From Timema cristinae (taxonomy: Eukaryota; Arthropoda; Insecta; Phasmatodea; Timematidae), in contig JBCFYV010011172.1 in assembly GCA_039000515.1 (NCBI GenBank), positions 78,335,846 to 78,399,845 on the forward strand: 64,000 nt of DNA. Reading direction: 5' to 3'. Made by a program: the position numbers and the translations under genes. The notes below the pieces were generated by a model. The model ran no database searches and had not been told where the DNA came from. It saw nothing but the letters and a program-made list of their open reading frames with translations. Positions 23,235 to 33,137 of this stretch are shown piece after piece. Position 1 is the first letter of the stretch; each line of letters begins with the position of its first letter.

Positions 23235-23470
23235 CATCATTTGCGCATGATGAGAGTGCAGCCGTGACTTTATTATTTAAGATGTTCCATCATTTGTGTA
23301 TAATGAAGAGTGTGAATACTCTGAGGTTAAAGGTTCTATTCATCATTTGCGCAAAATGCGAGCGTACCCAGGGATGCTATGTGCCATCATTTGCGCATGA
23401 CGAGAGTGTACCCATGACTTTACGATTTAATGTACCATCATTTGTACCTGAAAATACAACGTTTAGACTA
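23235..23470 (+). repeat. Short tandem repeat around CATCATTTGCGCATGATGAG
   Basis: Four to five diverged units of about 50-60 bp begin CATCATTTGCGCATGA, CATCATTTGTGTATAA, CATCATTTGCGCAAAA and CATCATTTGTACC, with GAGAGTG and GACTTTA between them. The core resembles an imperfect palindrome around TTTGCGCA. Confidence 0.6.
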
Positions 23471-23960
23471 ATGAAATGTGGATAAATACGCCGTATTAGC
23501 CGAACAGGGAGGGTGGAAAAAAACAAACACATCATCTTCCGATATGTACCGTGAGTAAAATCGTTCGGGAACCCTCAGTTGCTTGGAGGGAGGGTGAAAA
23601 AACAAACGCATCATCTTCCGATATGTTTTGAATGTACCGTATGTAAAATCATCCTGGAAGTGGATCCTCATTTGCTTGAGGGGGAGGGTGAAAGTGGAAA
23701 ACCGAGCCTCAGTTCACCCTGTCAAGATTCGAACCTCGACTCTCCTCCCTCCTACGCTAATGGATTAGGAACCTACATTTGGAGAGCGGAAACCCTCAGT
23801 TCACCCTGCCAAGATTCGAACCTCGATCTTGAACCTACATTTGGAGAGTGGAAAACCGAGTCTCAGTTCACCTGGCGGACCTGGATCTCCTCTTTTTTAA
23901 ATTCTGATACGAATTTTGAATGTACAGTATGGGATTGGAGGGGAGGGCGCGTTCCCCTCC
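23471..23960. repeat. Second cluster of SINE-like fragments
   Basis: A segment with GGGAGGGTG(G)AAAAAAC, ACACATCATCTTCCGATATG and GTAAAATCGTTC is duplicated at about 23505 and 23590. Then come CACCCTGCCAAGATTCGAAC and TCGATCTTGAACCTACATTT phrases like those at 22.7-22.9 kb. No gene is supported before the TATA box at 23974. Confidence 0.5.
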
Positions 23961-23973
23961 TCCATCCCGAGCG

Positions 23974-23980
23974 TATAAAG
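23974..23980 (+). promoter_or_regulatory. TATA box of the 211-codon Polinton gene
   Basis: GCGTATAAAGCGGGCG places TATAAAG 34-40 bp before the ATG at 24014, in a locally GC-rich stretch. Transcription would start close to the ATG with a very short leader. The motif is seen; its use is inferred. Confidence 0.6.
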
Positions 23981-24013
23981 CGGGCGTGAGGCGGGAGACG
24001 TATCTCATTCAAC

Positions 24014-24649
24014 ATGTTTAGCCGGTTGGGTTACCGTCTGGAGGACATGAGCGATATTAAGATTTCGAACGGCGGTTTAGAATATCATATCATGAGTGTC
24101 GACAAAGGTTACAGCGAGTGCTGTGATTCTTCAGTGCACTGGCTCGGATGCCATAATCCCGGAATGTGGGAATCGAGTCAGTCTGTCGAACGCTGTTCTA
24201 CCGCTTGTCCGGTCTACAATCTTAAGGAAGGAGACGACCCGATAATTCTCCGGGAATCGAGTCGGTCCATCGAACGCGGTTCTACAGCTTCCCACGAGGA
24301 TGAGCCGGAATCGAGTCAGCCCGCTACTGCAGCTTGGGCCGCGGAGGAGTCGCCAGAGGAGGAAAACGCTTTGTGCATCGAGTTGGATCGAATCGAGCGT
24401 GAGGAACTCGATCGGGTCAAGCACATCTCTGAACTTGAAAAGTTTCGTACGTACAACGTTCGCCACCTAGAAGGAGACGAAGAGATCAGCGAGGATGAGG
24501 ATGAACCGAACATCATAACGCTAGACTATGTAGGCAAAGTGCATCTGCCTGGTAAAAACTTTGGTGCGCGCTACAGGAGCCGCTTTAACGCTTCACAGAG
24601 AGGACTGTTATATCTGGGTGAAGGCAAGTACGAACTGTTCAAGTGGTGA
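24014..24649 (+). CDS. Intact 211-residue Polinton gene of unknown function
   Basis: A complete frame begins MFSRLGYRLEDMSDI, preceded by TATAAAG and CAACATG. Residues 1-75 are mixed and Cys-containing (SECCDSSVHWLGCHN). Residues 53-101 hold three related acidic/serine phrases (ESSQSVERCSTA, ESSRSIERGSTA, ESSQPATAA). Residues 108-165 are strongly acidic and Glu-rich, perhaps helical (ELDRIEREELDRVKHISELE, then DEEISEDEDE). The last 45 residues are more basic and aromatic (GARYRSRFNASQRG, ending YELFKW). No signal peptide or membrane helix is seen. I do not recognise a family. The codons are GC-richer than the surroundings. It is the only undamaged gene in the element, and its 3' end is repeated downstream. 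A structural or regulatory viral-type protein is possible but unsupported. Confidence 0.7.
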   Translation: MFSRLGYRLEDMSDIKISNGGLEYHIMSVDKGYSECCDSSVHWLGCHNPGMWESSQSVERCSTACPVYNLKEGDDPIILRESSRSIERGSTASHEDEPESSQPATAAWAAEESPEEENALCIELDRIEREELDRVKHISELEKFRTYNVRHLEGDEEISEDEDEPNIITLDYVGKVHLPGKNFGARYRSRFNASQRGLLYLGEGKYELFKW

Positions 24650-24699
24650 AGCGTTCTAACATGTTTAGAGAAAGATATTTTTTTTTTGTACGCATCAAG

Positions 24700-25195
24700 T
24701 GAAAGACTATGAGGGACTTTGATGCGCGCTACAGGAGCCGCTTTAACGCTTCACAGAGAGGACTGTTATATCTGGATGAAGGCGAGTACGAACTGTTCAA
24801 GTGGTGAAGTGTTCTAACATGTTTAGAGAAAGATATTTTTTGTATGCATCAAGTGAAAGACTATGAGGGAAGTATGCATCATAATAAACTGAGTGAAGGC
24901 GAGTACGAACTGTTCAAGTGGTGAAGTGTTCTAACATGTTTAGAGAAAGATATTTTTTGTATGTATCATAATAATCTGGGTGAAGACGAGGATGAAGTGT
25001 TCTAACATGTTTAGACCAAACTTTAGAGAAAGATATTTTTTGTATGTATCATAATAATCTGGCTGAAGGCGAGTACGAACTGTTCAAGTGTCGAAGTATT
25101 CTAACATGTTTAGACAAGACTTTAGAGAAAGATATTTTTGTATGCATCAAGTGAAAGACTATGAGGGAAAGAGAATTTATATGTATGTATGTATG
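24700..25195 (+). repeat. Tandem partial copies of the 211-codon gene's 3' end
   Basis: At 24724 the sequence again reads GCGCGCTACAGGAGCCGC and runs to the same GAACTGTTCAAGTGGTGA end by about 24806. Shorter copies follow at about 24893-24960, 24975-25050 and 25065-25150, each ending in TCTAACATGTTTAGA and AGATATTTTTTGTATG. They lack a start codon and the N-terminal part and are not genes. The gene's last 90 or so bases plus its 3' flank were duplicated serially. Confidence 0.85.
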
Positions 25196-25264
25196 TATCA
25201 TCATAATCTTAAGAATATACTTGCTAAATAAAAAAGTTGTACTATTTATTTAAGTCCTTGATCA

Positions 25265-25580
25265 TAGAAATAAAAGCTAAGGGGCTATGTATGTTTCATT
25301 CGGAGCAGGAAAATATCATTTTATATATGTATTTTTTTCCAGGCTGTTCGAGGGAAGGAGGACTATACTCGTCATTTCCTACTCTGAGAGAGAGGGAGAG
25401 ACAGAGAGGTAGAAAGAGGGGGGAAGAGAAGGAGAGAGAGAGAGACAGAGATAGAAAAGATCATTTTAGATATGTATTTTTTCCAGCATAGTCTAAAAAA
25501 ACTGTTCGAAGGAAAGAGAGAGAGAGAGAGAGATGGAAAGAGGGAGGAGAGAAAGAGGAGAGAAAGAGAGAGACATTTCT
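25265..25580 (+). repeat. GA-rich copy of the 18.5-kb region abutting the right TIR
   Basis: TATGTATGTTTCATTC, GAGCAGGAAAATATCATTTT and CTGTTCGAGGGAAGGA repeat the order seen at 18505-18590 in the same orientation. GAGAGA runs follow, up to the TIR at 25581. No gene. Confidence 0.75.
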
Positions 25581-25880
25581 CCCGTCTCTACGCACCCGCG
25601 AATCTACGCCGCGGGACTCCTGGAACACGCGAGACTACGGCGCGGGAGGTAAAGGGGTGAGGGGAGGGAGGACTTCCGGATAAGTATTCTGAACCAATCA
25701 TACAACCCGTCCCCCGAGACCACCGTCTCCTCTGGATCATCAGGGGGGGGAGGGGGGAATCCCTGGAACACGCGAGACTACGGCGCGGGAGGGGAGGGAA
25801 AGGGGTGAGGAGTGGGGGGATACACACACACACTTACACTTTACCCCTACCTGTTCTCATACATGAGATTGTATTCTACT
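25581..25880 (-). repeat. Right terminal inverted repeat (300 bp)
   Basis: Reverse complement of 10286-10591, including the doubled CGCGCCGTAGTC motif and the ends AGTAGAATAC/GTATTCTACT. It is slightly shorter because of single-base and dinucleotide indels. Confidence 0.95.
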
Positions 25881-26190
25881 CAGGTGATGACTCCAAATTG
25901 ATTCTAAAAACATCCGATTACCAAAAATGTCCAGGTGAGGATAATTTCAAATAGCATTTAAAGACATAAATTAACTTTTCAACTAAAGGCGAGGACCACT
26001 CCAAATGGCTTATAGAAGAATCTAAATAAAAAAAATGGAGATGACTTCTCCAAATAGCATAAAAATAATTTGATTTTCCAAATTTGGGGAGGAGGATATT
26101 TACAAATAACTTTTAGGGACATCCAAGTTTCAAAAATTTATCTTGAAGAGGGGTAGAGTAAGGTAGGAGGTGAAGGGGGGAAGGCAACTT
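25881..26190. repeat. Target CAGGTG copy and right-flank degenerate tandem repeat
   Basis: CAGGTG (25881-25886) is the second target copy. Five or so diverged units of 50-58 bp follow, with GGTGAGGATAATTTCAAAT, GCGAGGACCACTCCAAATGG and GAGATGACTTCTCCAAATAG. This is the dispersed repeat seen inverted at 3215-3560. Confidence 0.6.
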
Positions 26191-27002
26191 CTCAAAAAAC
26201 TCCTTTTTTTGCTTACGGCCCCCACCACCCCGTTTTCTTCACAAATAACGTTACGCCGCCACTGGTAGCAGACAATCCTTGCAACTGGTACAAAATGATG
26301 GTGCGTGCAGCCCTGAACTTTTTTTTAATTGACCTACTATTGTCAACCAGAGAAGCTACGGCGTAGAGGTTTACAAGGGTGAAAGTTGAGAAATTGAATT
26401 TTATAGCTAGATTTTCATAAATAAGGCATAGACTAGAATTTTTTTGATAGAGTAGTGATGAATTTATATATATATATATATATATATGCATAATTTGTAT
26501 TTCAGCTAGTAGCTCAAAAATCTCAAACAAAAAGTGTAGTTACCTGAGCATTTTATTGCTAGGACATATTATATGCATGCAAAATAATACAGGATCTAAT
26601 TTTGTCAAGCGTGTTCAAGTATTAATTATTGTAACATAAAACTTGTAATTTTGAAAAAATCTAACAATTTAATTTAAAAAATTTAAAACAAATATTCCAG
26701 TACCCTATTTTTATTATTATGTACTCATGTGAAAAAATATTATACTTAAATTTAATTTCTTATGCATTCTTAATAACACACTTTTGGTTTTAAAATAATC
26801 CTTTGTTACTTTTTGAAAACAAAACTATAAATTAAATATTAAAACAACAGTACAGAAAAAAAAAAATTTACTAGGGACGAGGAAGTATTTGATACGAAAA
26901 AGTGCTCTCACATTAGCGTGTATAAAACCAAAGTAAATTTCACATTTAAAAAAACTACCGCTAGTGCACCTTGTGGAGATTCGTGAAGATTATCTCAACA
27001 TT
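26191..27002. other. Non-coding, AT-rich
   Basis: Includes a TA microsatellite at about 26466-26490 and homopolymers. I see no gene. A 105-codon minus-strand frame has only low-complexity translation over the microsatellite. Confidence 0.4.
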
Positions 27003-27012
27003 TAAGGCACTA

Positions 27013-27300
27013 GGTGACCTGGTGGTCTAGGGATAAGGTGTCAGACTTCTGTGTTGGGGGTCCGGGGTTCAATCCTCGGTCCCGGCACAGATTTATCTGA
27101 TTTCCAAACCCTTCCTTCACCTCTGACAAGACGTGTATTAATCACAACTTGTGAATGTAAGGAATGCCAGGCCTCCACCGTGGTTCGGATTCCACGTTAA
27201 ACTGTAGGTCCTCCATTTCATCTCACAATCACCCTACCACTACACATTAGTGTAAGTGCGTATAACCCGAATGAGTACTAAGACACGGTGTTAATAATAA
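27013..27300 (+). mobile_element. tRNA-derived SINE, family A
   Basis: The tRNA-like head GGTGACCTGGTGGTCTAGGG holds an A box, and GGTTCAATCC is a B box. The body has CCGTGGTTCGGATTCCACG, and the 3' tail is TATAACCCGAATGAGTACTA, ending in (TAA)n. The flanks TAAGGCACTA (27003-27012) and TAAGGCACCA (27303-27312) are a 10-bp target duplication with one mismatch. The head resembles tRNA-Glu/Asp. Transcription would be by RNA polymerase III. Confidence 0.85.
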
Positions 27301-27312
27301 TGTAAGGCACCA

Positions 27313-30300
27313 ATCCTGAAACATTTGTCAATATTTAGTGCATGATTAGTGCTTTAAATCCTGCTGTCTCAAAATTAGTTCTTTATATACAACGTACTAA
27401 GAGGCGTACATTACTGGCTGAAGGAGACTAGCTTCACACAACCCCACCATGTAAAGCAATAATTCAGAAACACGTGTCAATACTTAGTATATAATCCTTG
27501 CTTTCAATCAATAGTGCTCAGTAATGATTAGAAATTTTAGGTTTACATCCAAAAAGTTGCTTGAATTTACAGTATATCACTAACTTCTATATCTTGATAC
27601 GACCCTAATTGTTGCCATATTTACGGTCAAATAATACGGGCTTTGTTTAATATTGAAAAGGCAAATTCACACTTACTCATAAATTAAATATGTTGCTCAA
27701 TATTTTTATATTGTAAAGCTGATTTTGGAACTTTTTCAGTTGAGACAACCAATCAGGCACTAAGCATTATAATAATTGCTTTAGATTTAACCTTCACGTA
27801 TCAGAACTGAATTAATCTTTATTAAAATTAAATGTTATCTTGCGTGTAATAAAAATTTTGTTTTAATATATAGTTATACATATTTTAAGAAATTAAATTG
27901 TCCATTATCACTTTGTTGGTAATTAGTATACGTACAGTAAATATATACTTTCCCCTCTCATTTCTCATCATGTAATGTTTTTTTTTACAATCCAAGGCAT
28001 GGCCAAACAAATAAATGTTTTAAATCTAAGAAACAGAATTCAAATGATGGTTTTTTACTTCACGGGACTAGCTTAATTAAACTTCCGGACGGGATTTTAA
28101 CCCCGTCCTCCTGAATATAGGAGCAACAAGGTAAAATTAAACTGACACGTAACTGTTGAACAGTGAACTAGCCTATTTTTATACTAATAAATCAGTATAT
28201 ACTTACTTTGATCCATCAATAAAACGCTTCTTCCATCCTAATTTTTTGCGGTGAGCATATAGTCGAAGTCTAGTTTTTTTCCCTTTAAGATAGCCCTTTT
28301 TGATTGTGTTATTGTTCAAAGTCAGAAGTTTTAGTTTATCGAAAAAAAATATAATTCTATGTTATTAATTTATAATTATAATAGCTATCATAATAAGGCA
28401 AGCATACACAACTGTTCGGAAACACAGGACTAGTTTGTAAACACATTTATTCATACATTTACAATAAAAGCTATAACAGATATTATTATTTGAAACCATT
28501 TTAAACACCTATTATTTAAACATGTGCCGGCTCACTGTGCGTTGTCTCAACTCTCAACAAGGCGAAGGCAGACATCCAACTAAAAGAGCGCATGCGCATG
28601 GTGTCAACTACCTTTCCTTCTTTCTCCGGCTATTCTTTACTTCCAAAGCGTAGATGGGGGATATGGCTGCGCCACATGATGGCCGAAAAGCATTAGCTTT
28701 GACGCGTCAAAACAGCAAAAGGAATTAGCAATTATCTTTACATTTTCTGTTGTGACCTTATCAAAAAATGACTTAATTTGTTTCCGAAAGGTTGTATCTA
28801 GGATTATCTAGTAGTTACCCTCATCTCAGAACTGTGACAATATATTTAAATGGCCATTGAAAATGAGCAAATTACGATATTTCATTCATTTTTTATATAT
28901 ATAGATTATCAAGATGTAAGGTTGAGAGTACTAGATAAGCATGTTCCCACCTTTTCTCTTCATTTTGGCTTAGGTTAAGTTTGGTAAAAATAAAACACTA
29001 CCTAACCATGGCCTATTTCCTGAACGTCTGTAACGCATTCCAATGTTCAGGAAGGCGGCCCCCTTAAGTCTCTGGTCACAATTGTGTGGGAAAGCCAATA
29101 ATTGTATGGAGGCTGCAGTAAAAATCTCTAACAACAGCTGCAAAGTCTGAAATAGATATATTTTATACGAGGCTTAAAGAAAATTAAAAGCATATAACTC
29201 TTAAAATATTTAAAGTAAAACATGAACATGTTGTCCTGTTAGAAACCTTTTATCTTTTTATTTAACATAGGTATATTGTTTAAGAATAGTTATAATTTAT
29301 TTTTGAAAAATAAACTATGGTCCAATAAATAGTCCCTTCCATATCTATGTGTGGCGACGTTTTGAAGATACAGTGTGTAGCTCAATTTACACAATCCCCG
29401 GTCTTGAATAGTACAGCATTGTTAAAATATTTGTAGCGTTCATATATTAGAGTGTTCGAAAAGTGTACATAAAATACACCCGATAACTACCCGGAGTTGG
29501 TTTTATTAAGTGATAATTTTCATAGTTCCAGGCCAATACCGGGTCACTTACTCTTGCAACCTTCCTCACTTAGTGTCAGCAGCATAGACAAATAACACCA
29601 ACTCAAAACATTGTTATTAAAATCATTTGTATGGCGTGGTGTCCATCTGGCCGCACGTGCGGAGAATGGGGTGAAGTCTCATACGTACCCATCTCTGATT
29701 GCTAGAATCTTTGGCATTGAGGGGCTCAGATTGATCAGTTCGATGGTCTCAGAAGTTCATTGTCTTTTTCAAGTTAAGTATTATTTGTATGTTGTGCGGA
29801 GGCTATAAAGGACGACTCTACAATTATACTTCAGATCACGTATGAATGAAATTGCAACAAATCTACTGTCGGACTCACCAAGTCACCATGCCAAGAGATG
29901 GACGAGAGTGAAAGGAAAATTCAAGAAGACTCTGACCGAGAAACGAACGAGGTTCAGTTAACACGTGGGTTGCTGACACGATAGTTTCACTTAAACGTTT
30001 TGAAGATTTAACTTTAATTTTTTATAAAGTAAGACATTACCCATCACATTAATATACTTAAATGTTAACCATTCAAACTAATAAATTTTTTCTAATAAAA
30101 CCCCATTCAAAATCACTTGAATACCACTAATTTTCGTTACCCAACTACAAGTAAGTGCCTTTAGGGGATGGGGTAGTGACAGTTATAAACGACACAATAT
30201 ATTATAATCATTGTAATGAGGTATAGATGTGTCATGTAGATTTTTGAGAAAGTGTACACACATTCGCATGGATAAAGGAGGGAAAACAATTGGTTTTAAT

Positions 30301-30459
30301 GGACTTGTGAAAAACTATCTTTAGTTTTACATTCCAGAATTCAAATCCCAACTTACTCATAGCTAGCCCCCTTCCCCGTAAAAAAATATTGTAAAGAATC
30401 CTGTAAACAAAGCTTCAAATCATCCATCATGTCAATCTAAAAACAATACTTTTTTTTAC
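27313..30459. other. Intergenic stretch without a supported gene
   Basis: AT-rich sequence. It holds an inverted GGACGGG...CCCGTCC near 28087 and a GC-rich island around 28520-28720 (see the promoter entry). A 65-codon plus-strand frame at 29611-29808 has no domain I recognise and no flanking exon evidence. Nothing else is supported. Confidence 0.4.
28588..28597. promoter_or_regulatory. NRF1-like palindrome in a small GC-rich island
   Basis: GCGCATGCGC is the perfect core of the NRF1 site common in housekeeping promoters. About 70-90 bp downstream are AGATGGGGG and ATGGCTGCGCCACATGATGG, which look like the start of a transcript. The ATG at 28662 opens only 21 codons (MAAPHDGRK...). The gene it might serve is not identified on either strand. 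Confidence 0.35.
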
Positions 30460-30830
30460 TTTTTTTATTTTGAAAATACAGTCCTACCATCACTGTATAG
30501 CCCCCTCCCTCTTTTTATCCTCCCTCCTATTTTCATCTCATTCCTCTTTCCTCACCCTACCCTCCCGATCCCTTCACCAACCCCACTTTCCCTTCAATAT
30601 TTTTTTTTCCAACGACTATATAATATACTATCGACATTTTTATGAGGAATAAATTAAATTTTCAAAATAAAATATAGCCTATGTTACTCGCTGATAATGT
30701 AGCTTTATATTGGTGAAAACATTTTTAAAATCGGTCAAGTAGTTTTTGAGCTTATCCATTACAAACAAAATCAAAAAAACAAAAAATCAAATCTTTCCTC
30801 TTTATAATATTAGTATAGATAATACTTAGC
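30460..30830 (+). mobile_element. Non-LTR retrotransposon 3'-end fragment
   Basis: A C/T-rich segment is followed by AAATCGGTCAAGTAGTTTTT, GAGCTTATCCATTACAAAC and CTTTATAATATTAGTATAGA. This set is typical of RTE-type 3' ends in invertebrates. No coding part remains. A SINE follows directly. Confidence 0.5.
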
Positions 30831-30834
30831 ACCG

Positions 30835-31065
30835 CGTCTTACTAACGTTCGGGTTATATGCTTAAGTACTAATTACGTTAATAGGTTAGGAATTAAGAAT
30901 GTTGAATATAGAGGAAGTGAACCTGAATTTGCGTGGATAGAGTGGAAAACCATGTAGAAAAACCACCCCAGTTCCCCCGAGCAAGATTCGAACCTCGATC
31001 TCCCCGTCCTCGGCAGATCAGCTTAACACGAATCTAGCGCGTTAGCCAACTACGCCAACGAGGTG
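30835..31065 (-). mobile_element. tRNA-derived SINE, family B
   Basis: On the minus strand the head CACCTCGTTGGCGTAGTTGG (A box) precedes GAGGTTCGAATCTTG (B box). The body is GGTTTTCCACTCTATCCACG, and the 3' tail is ATATAACCCGAACG...AGTAAGACGCGGTGC. The tail matches that of family A although the head differs. A target duplication was not resolved. Confidence 0.8.
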
Positions 31066-31455
31066 GGTAGCTTACTCATCGCAGGGAATTTTGTGCAGGA
31101 TCTATTTAAAGCGGGAATAATTTAATATTAGTAATTATTATAACAGTAATAATAAACATAATTATACACAATTATTGACATAAACCAAACTTCAAATGCA
31201 TTGCCATAAAGTGTATAAACTTTGTATAGCTTCGTCAGTTTCGAATATGAAATTTGTTAATCTCTCTCAGATCCAAGGCGTGTAAGATCTAACAATTATT
31301 GAGCTCTCCACAAAACCTGTAATGCAATCTAAGAGTGAAACGGCCTATAGAAACAAAGGCACAGTTTATTAGGGTTTGTATGATGCAAGATGTCCTTAAG
31401 AGTAATGGGCTCAAAACCATAGATATGGCTTAGTAAAGGAGAAAATGGGGAGTAG

Positions 31456-32016
31456 GGTAAGCGTCCACTGGGTCGGTACCACACAGACGGACGGAAAGTA
31501 CAACTAATTTGTAGCATTATTTGTTACCAAGATGCGCCCACGTCGTCGATACCACCAGCAACGGACTCTCCGGCATTCCGCCATTCAACAGAAAGTCCGG
31601 GCGAGGGAATTAAAATCAAGTGCGGTCCGGAATTTTTGGCGTCATCTTCAACCAGATCAGGAAATAATGTGTGGTATTCGACAAACGTAAGTATTTTCCT
31701 GTTGATGTTGTGAACCCAGAGTCGTCGTTTCTTACATTTTCTTCTCTCCTCTTTAATTAAAAGGCAAATAATAGATACAAATTCGTCCTCGCTTTACACA
31801 TTTAAATAATACGGTTAAATGTCACTCAAAAAAAGCACAATCATAAACATGAAACAAATCCAACAATAACAGAAATGCAAACATTACTTCCTTGAGCAGG
31901 CAAACGAGAATCTCACCTTAGACTCGAGAGCAGCCGAACAAACCGAGTCTGTTCGTGCCGTCAGAGCGGACAGTGGGTGCACCCTCCGTGCGGTACCGAC
32001 CCAGTGGGTGCTTACC
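31456..32016. mobile_element. 561-bp terminal-inverted-repeat element
   Basis: GGTAAGCGTCCACTGGGTCG at the left pairs with the right end, whose reverse complement begins GGTAAGCACCCACTGGGTCG: 23 of the first 25 positions agree, extending to GGTACC. The target duplication is unclear. No transposase is inside, so it is non-autonomous. Superfamily undecided. Confidence 0.75.
31532..31686 (+). other. Possible short coding exon inside the 561-bp TIR element
   Basis: ATG at 31532 gives a strongly basic 51-residue stretch (MRPRRRYHQQRTLRHSA...FWRHLQPDQEIM) ending at a good donor, AAC|GTAAGT at 31687. No downstream exon was found. It could be the remains of an autonomous parent's DNA-binding protein or chance. 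Confidence 0.25.
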
Positions 32017-32154
32017 TTAATGAGAAAATGTCAAGTTTAAAGAAATTTATATGTATTCATCAAACAAAATAAAATAAATGATGGTTCAAATAGCCACGCT
32101 ATTATATTTGTTAATTCCAGTTGTAGCCGGATCTAAATAATATCTAATTGCTTA

Positions 32155-33137
32155 AGGCCTGCGCAGACAAGCTCGGGGCGCGGGAACGGAAGCGAAATTC
32201 CCTCAAACTAACACTGCCATTGCGGGATATAGGAGAACAAATGAATCTCGCGTATTGGCTGGTGAATGCGGTACTGCAGCGTCGACTCGCGTGGCTCGCT
32301 GCATGAACTGTTTGTTTTCCCGCGTCCTGCTAGTCGTTTTGTTTGCAGACAGTGGTGCTGTATCTGTGTTATCATCATGTACATCACACAGCAGTTGCTA
32401 GAAAGTGTGTACACTTACCCCGTGCTTTCAGAAGCGGATTTACACTATAGGCCCACTAGGCACGGGCCTAGGGGTGGCGGCTTTTAGGGGCGGCACATTT
32501 TGTTTAACATTATTTTAATTTGAATATTTCCTTTTTAATAATACGTTTATGGCGTGTGTATGCCTGATTGTCTTTCGTAGAAATCTTTTCTCGAATAATA
32601 CCTTCCACCCCCCCTACCCCCACACACATACATCTCTTTCCTCCGAAACCTCCTAAAGACCTTGAAAAAATGAGGGGGGGGGGGCATATTATAATTATGC
32701 CTAAGGGCGAAAACATTTTAAATCCGCCACTGCATGCTTTACGAAAGTCATAAAGCCTAAAAGAAAATAAAGAAGGAACTGATATGGAAATAGACAGGGA
32801 AGAATTAAAAGTATCTGGTGAGTAAATATTATACATTTGACCGTCTTTCTTTATCAATGTCATGCATCCATTGCTTCGTTCTTTTATCTTCATTTTCAGC
32901 TACAGCAATTAACAACAATATTTTTTCTTCTGATGAAGTACACATAGCTACAAACTTAGTCTTTAATTAATAATGTAATGAACATGCACACTAAAACCAA
33001 CTCAAGAGACACAGATTGGTACTGGTACTGGTATCCTTCGCGTCCGCATGACCACCCTCAATCCCAGCCATTTTTTACCCGCCACAAATTTTCGCGTTTG
33101 TTGCCGCTATCGATCCCGTCTTGGTTTGCGCAGGCCT
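32155..33137. mobile_element. 0.98-kb TIR element, Harbinger-like ends
   Basis: The left end AAGGCCTGCGCAGAC pairs with TTTGCGCAGGCCTT at 33126-33138. It is flanked by TTA-type trinucleotides (left TTAA, right TTAG), which would suit PIF/Harbinger target preference. It carries a nested MITE (32429-32732). No transposase was seen; short frames inside are unrelated to each other. Confidence 0.55.
32429..32732. mobile_element. 304-bp hAT-like MITE nested in the TIR element
   Basis: The ends CAGAAGCGGATTTA and TAAATCCGCCACTG are inverted repeats. The flanks CGTGCTTT (32421-32428) and CATGCTTT (32733-32740) are an 8-bp duplication with one mismatch, the hAT length. It is younger than the surrounding element. 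Confidence 0.7.

Larger units (their letters stand above)
10286..25880 (+). mobile_element. Polinton/Maverick-type element, 15.6 kb, with both ends intact
   Basis: The ends are AGTAGAATACAATC and the exact reverse complement ending GTATTCTACT. They carry 300-306-bp inverted repeats and 6-bp CAGGTG duplications, which with a protein-primed DNA polymerase B and a 15.6-kb length are hallmarks of Polintons/Mavericks. Readable genes all run rightward: a broken small ORF (11138), the polymerase (14.1-17.6 kb) and an intact 211-codon gene (24014). I did not recognise an integrase, capsid proteins, adenain-like protease or FtsK-like ATPase, so the copy cannot move by itself. Much of the space is tandem repeats (11.5-13.1, 18.5-19.4, 19.4-22.5, 22.6-23.9, 24.7-25.2 kb). 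The SINE pieces inside show it was colonised after or during decay. The older alternative, an integrated adenovirus-like or bidna-like virus, is less consistent with the ends. Confidence 0.88.

Noticed and set aside
24131..24516. Minus-strand frames of 111 and 66 codons
   Set aside because: Antisense shadows of the 211-codon gene, which has the promoter and better composition.
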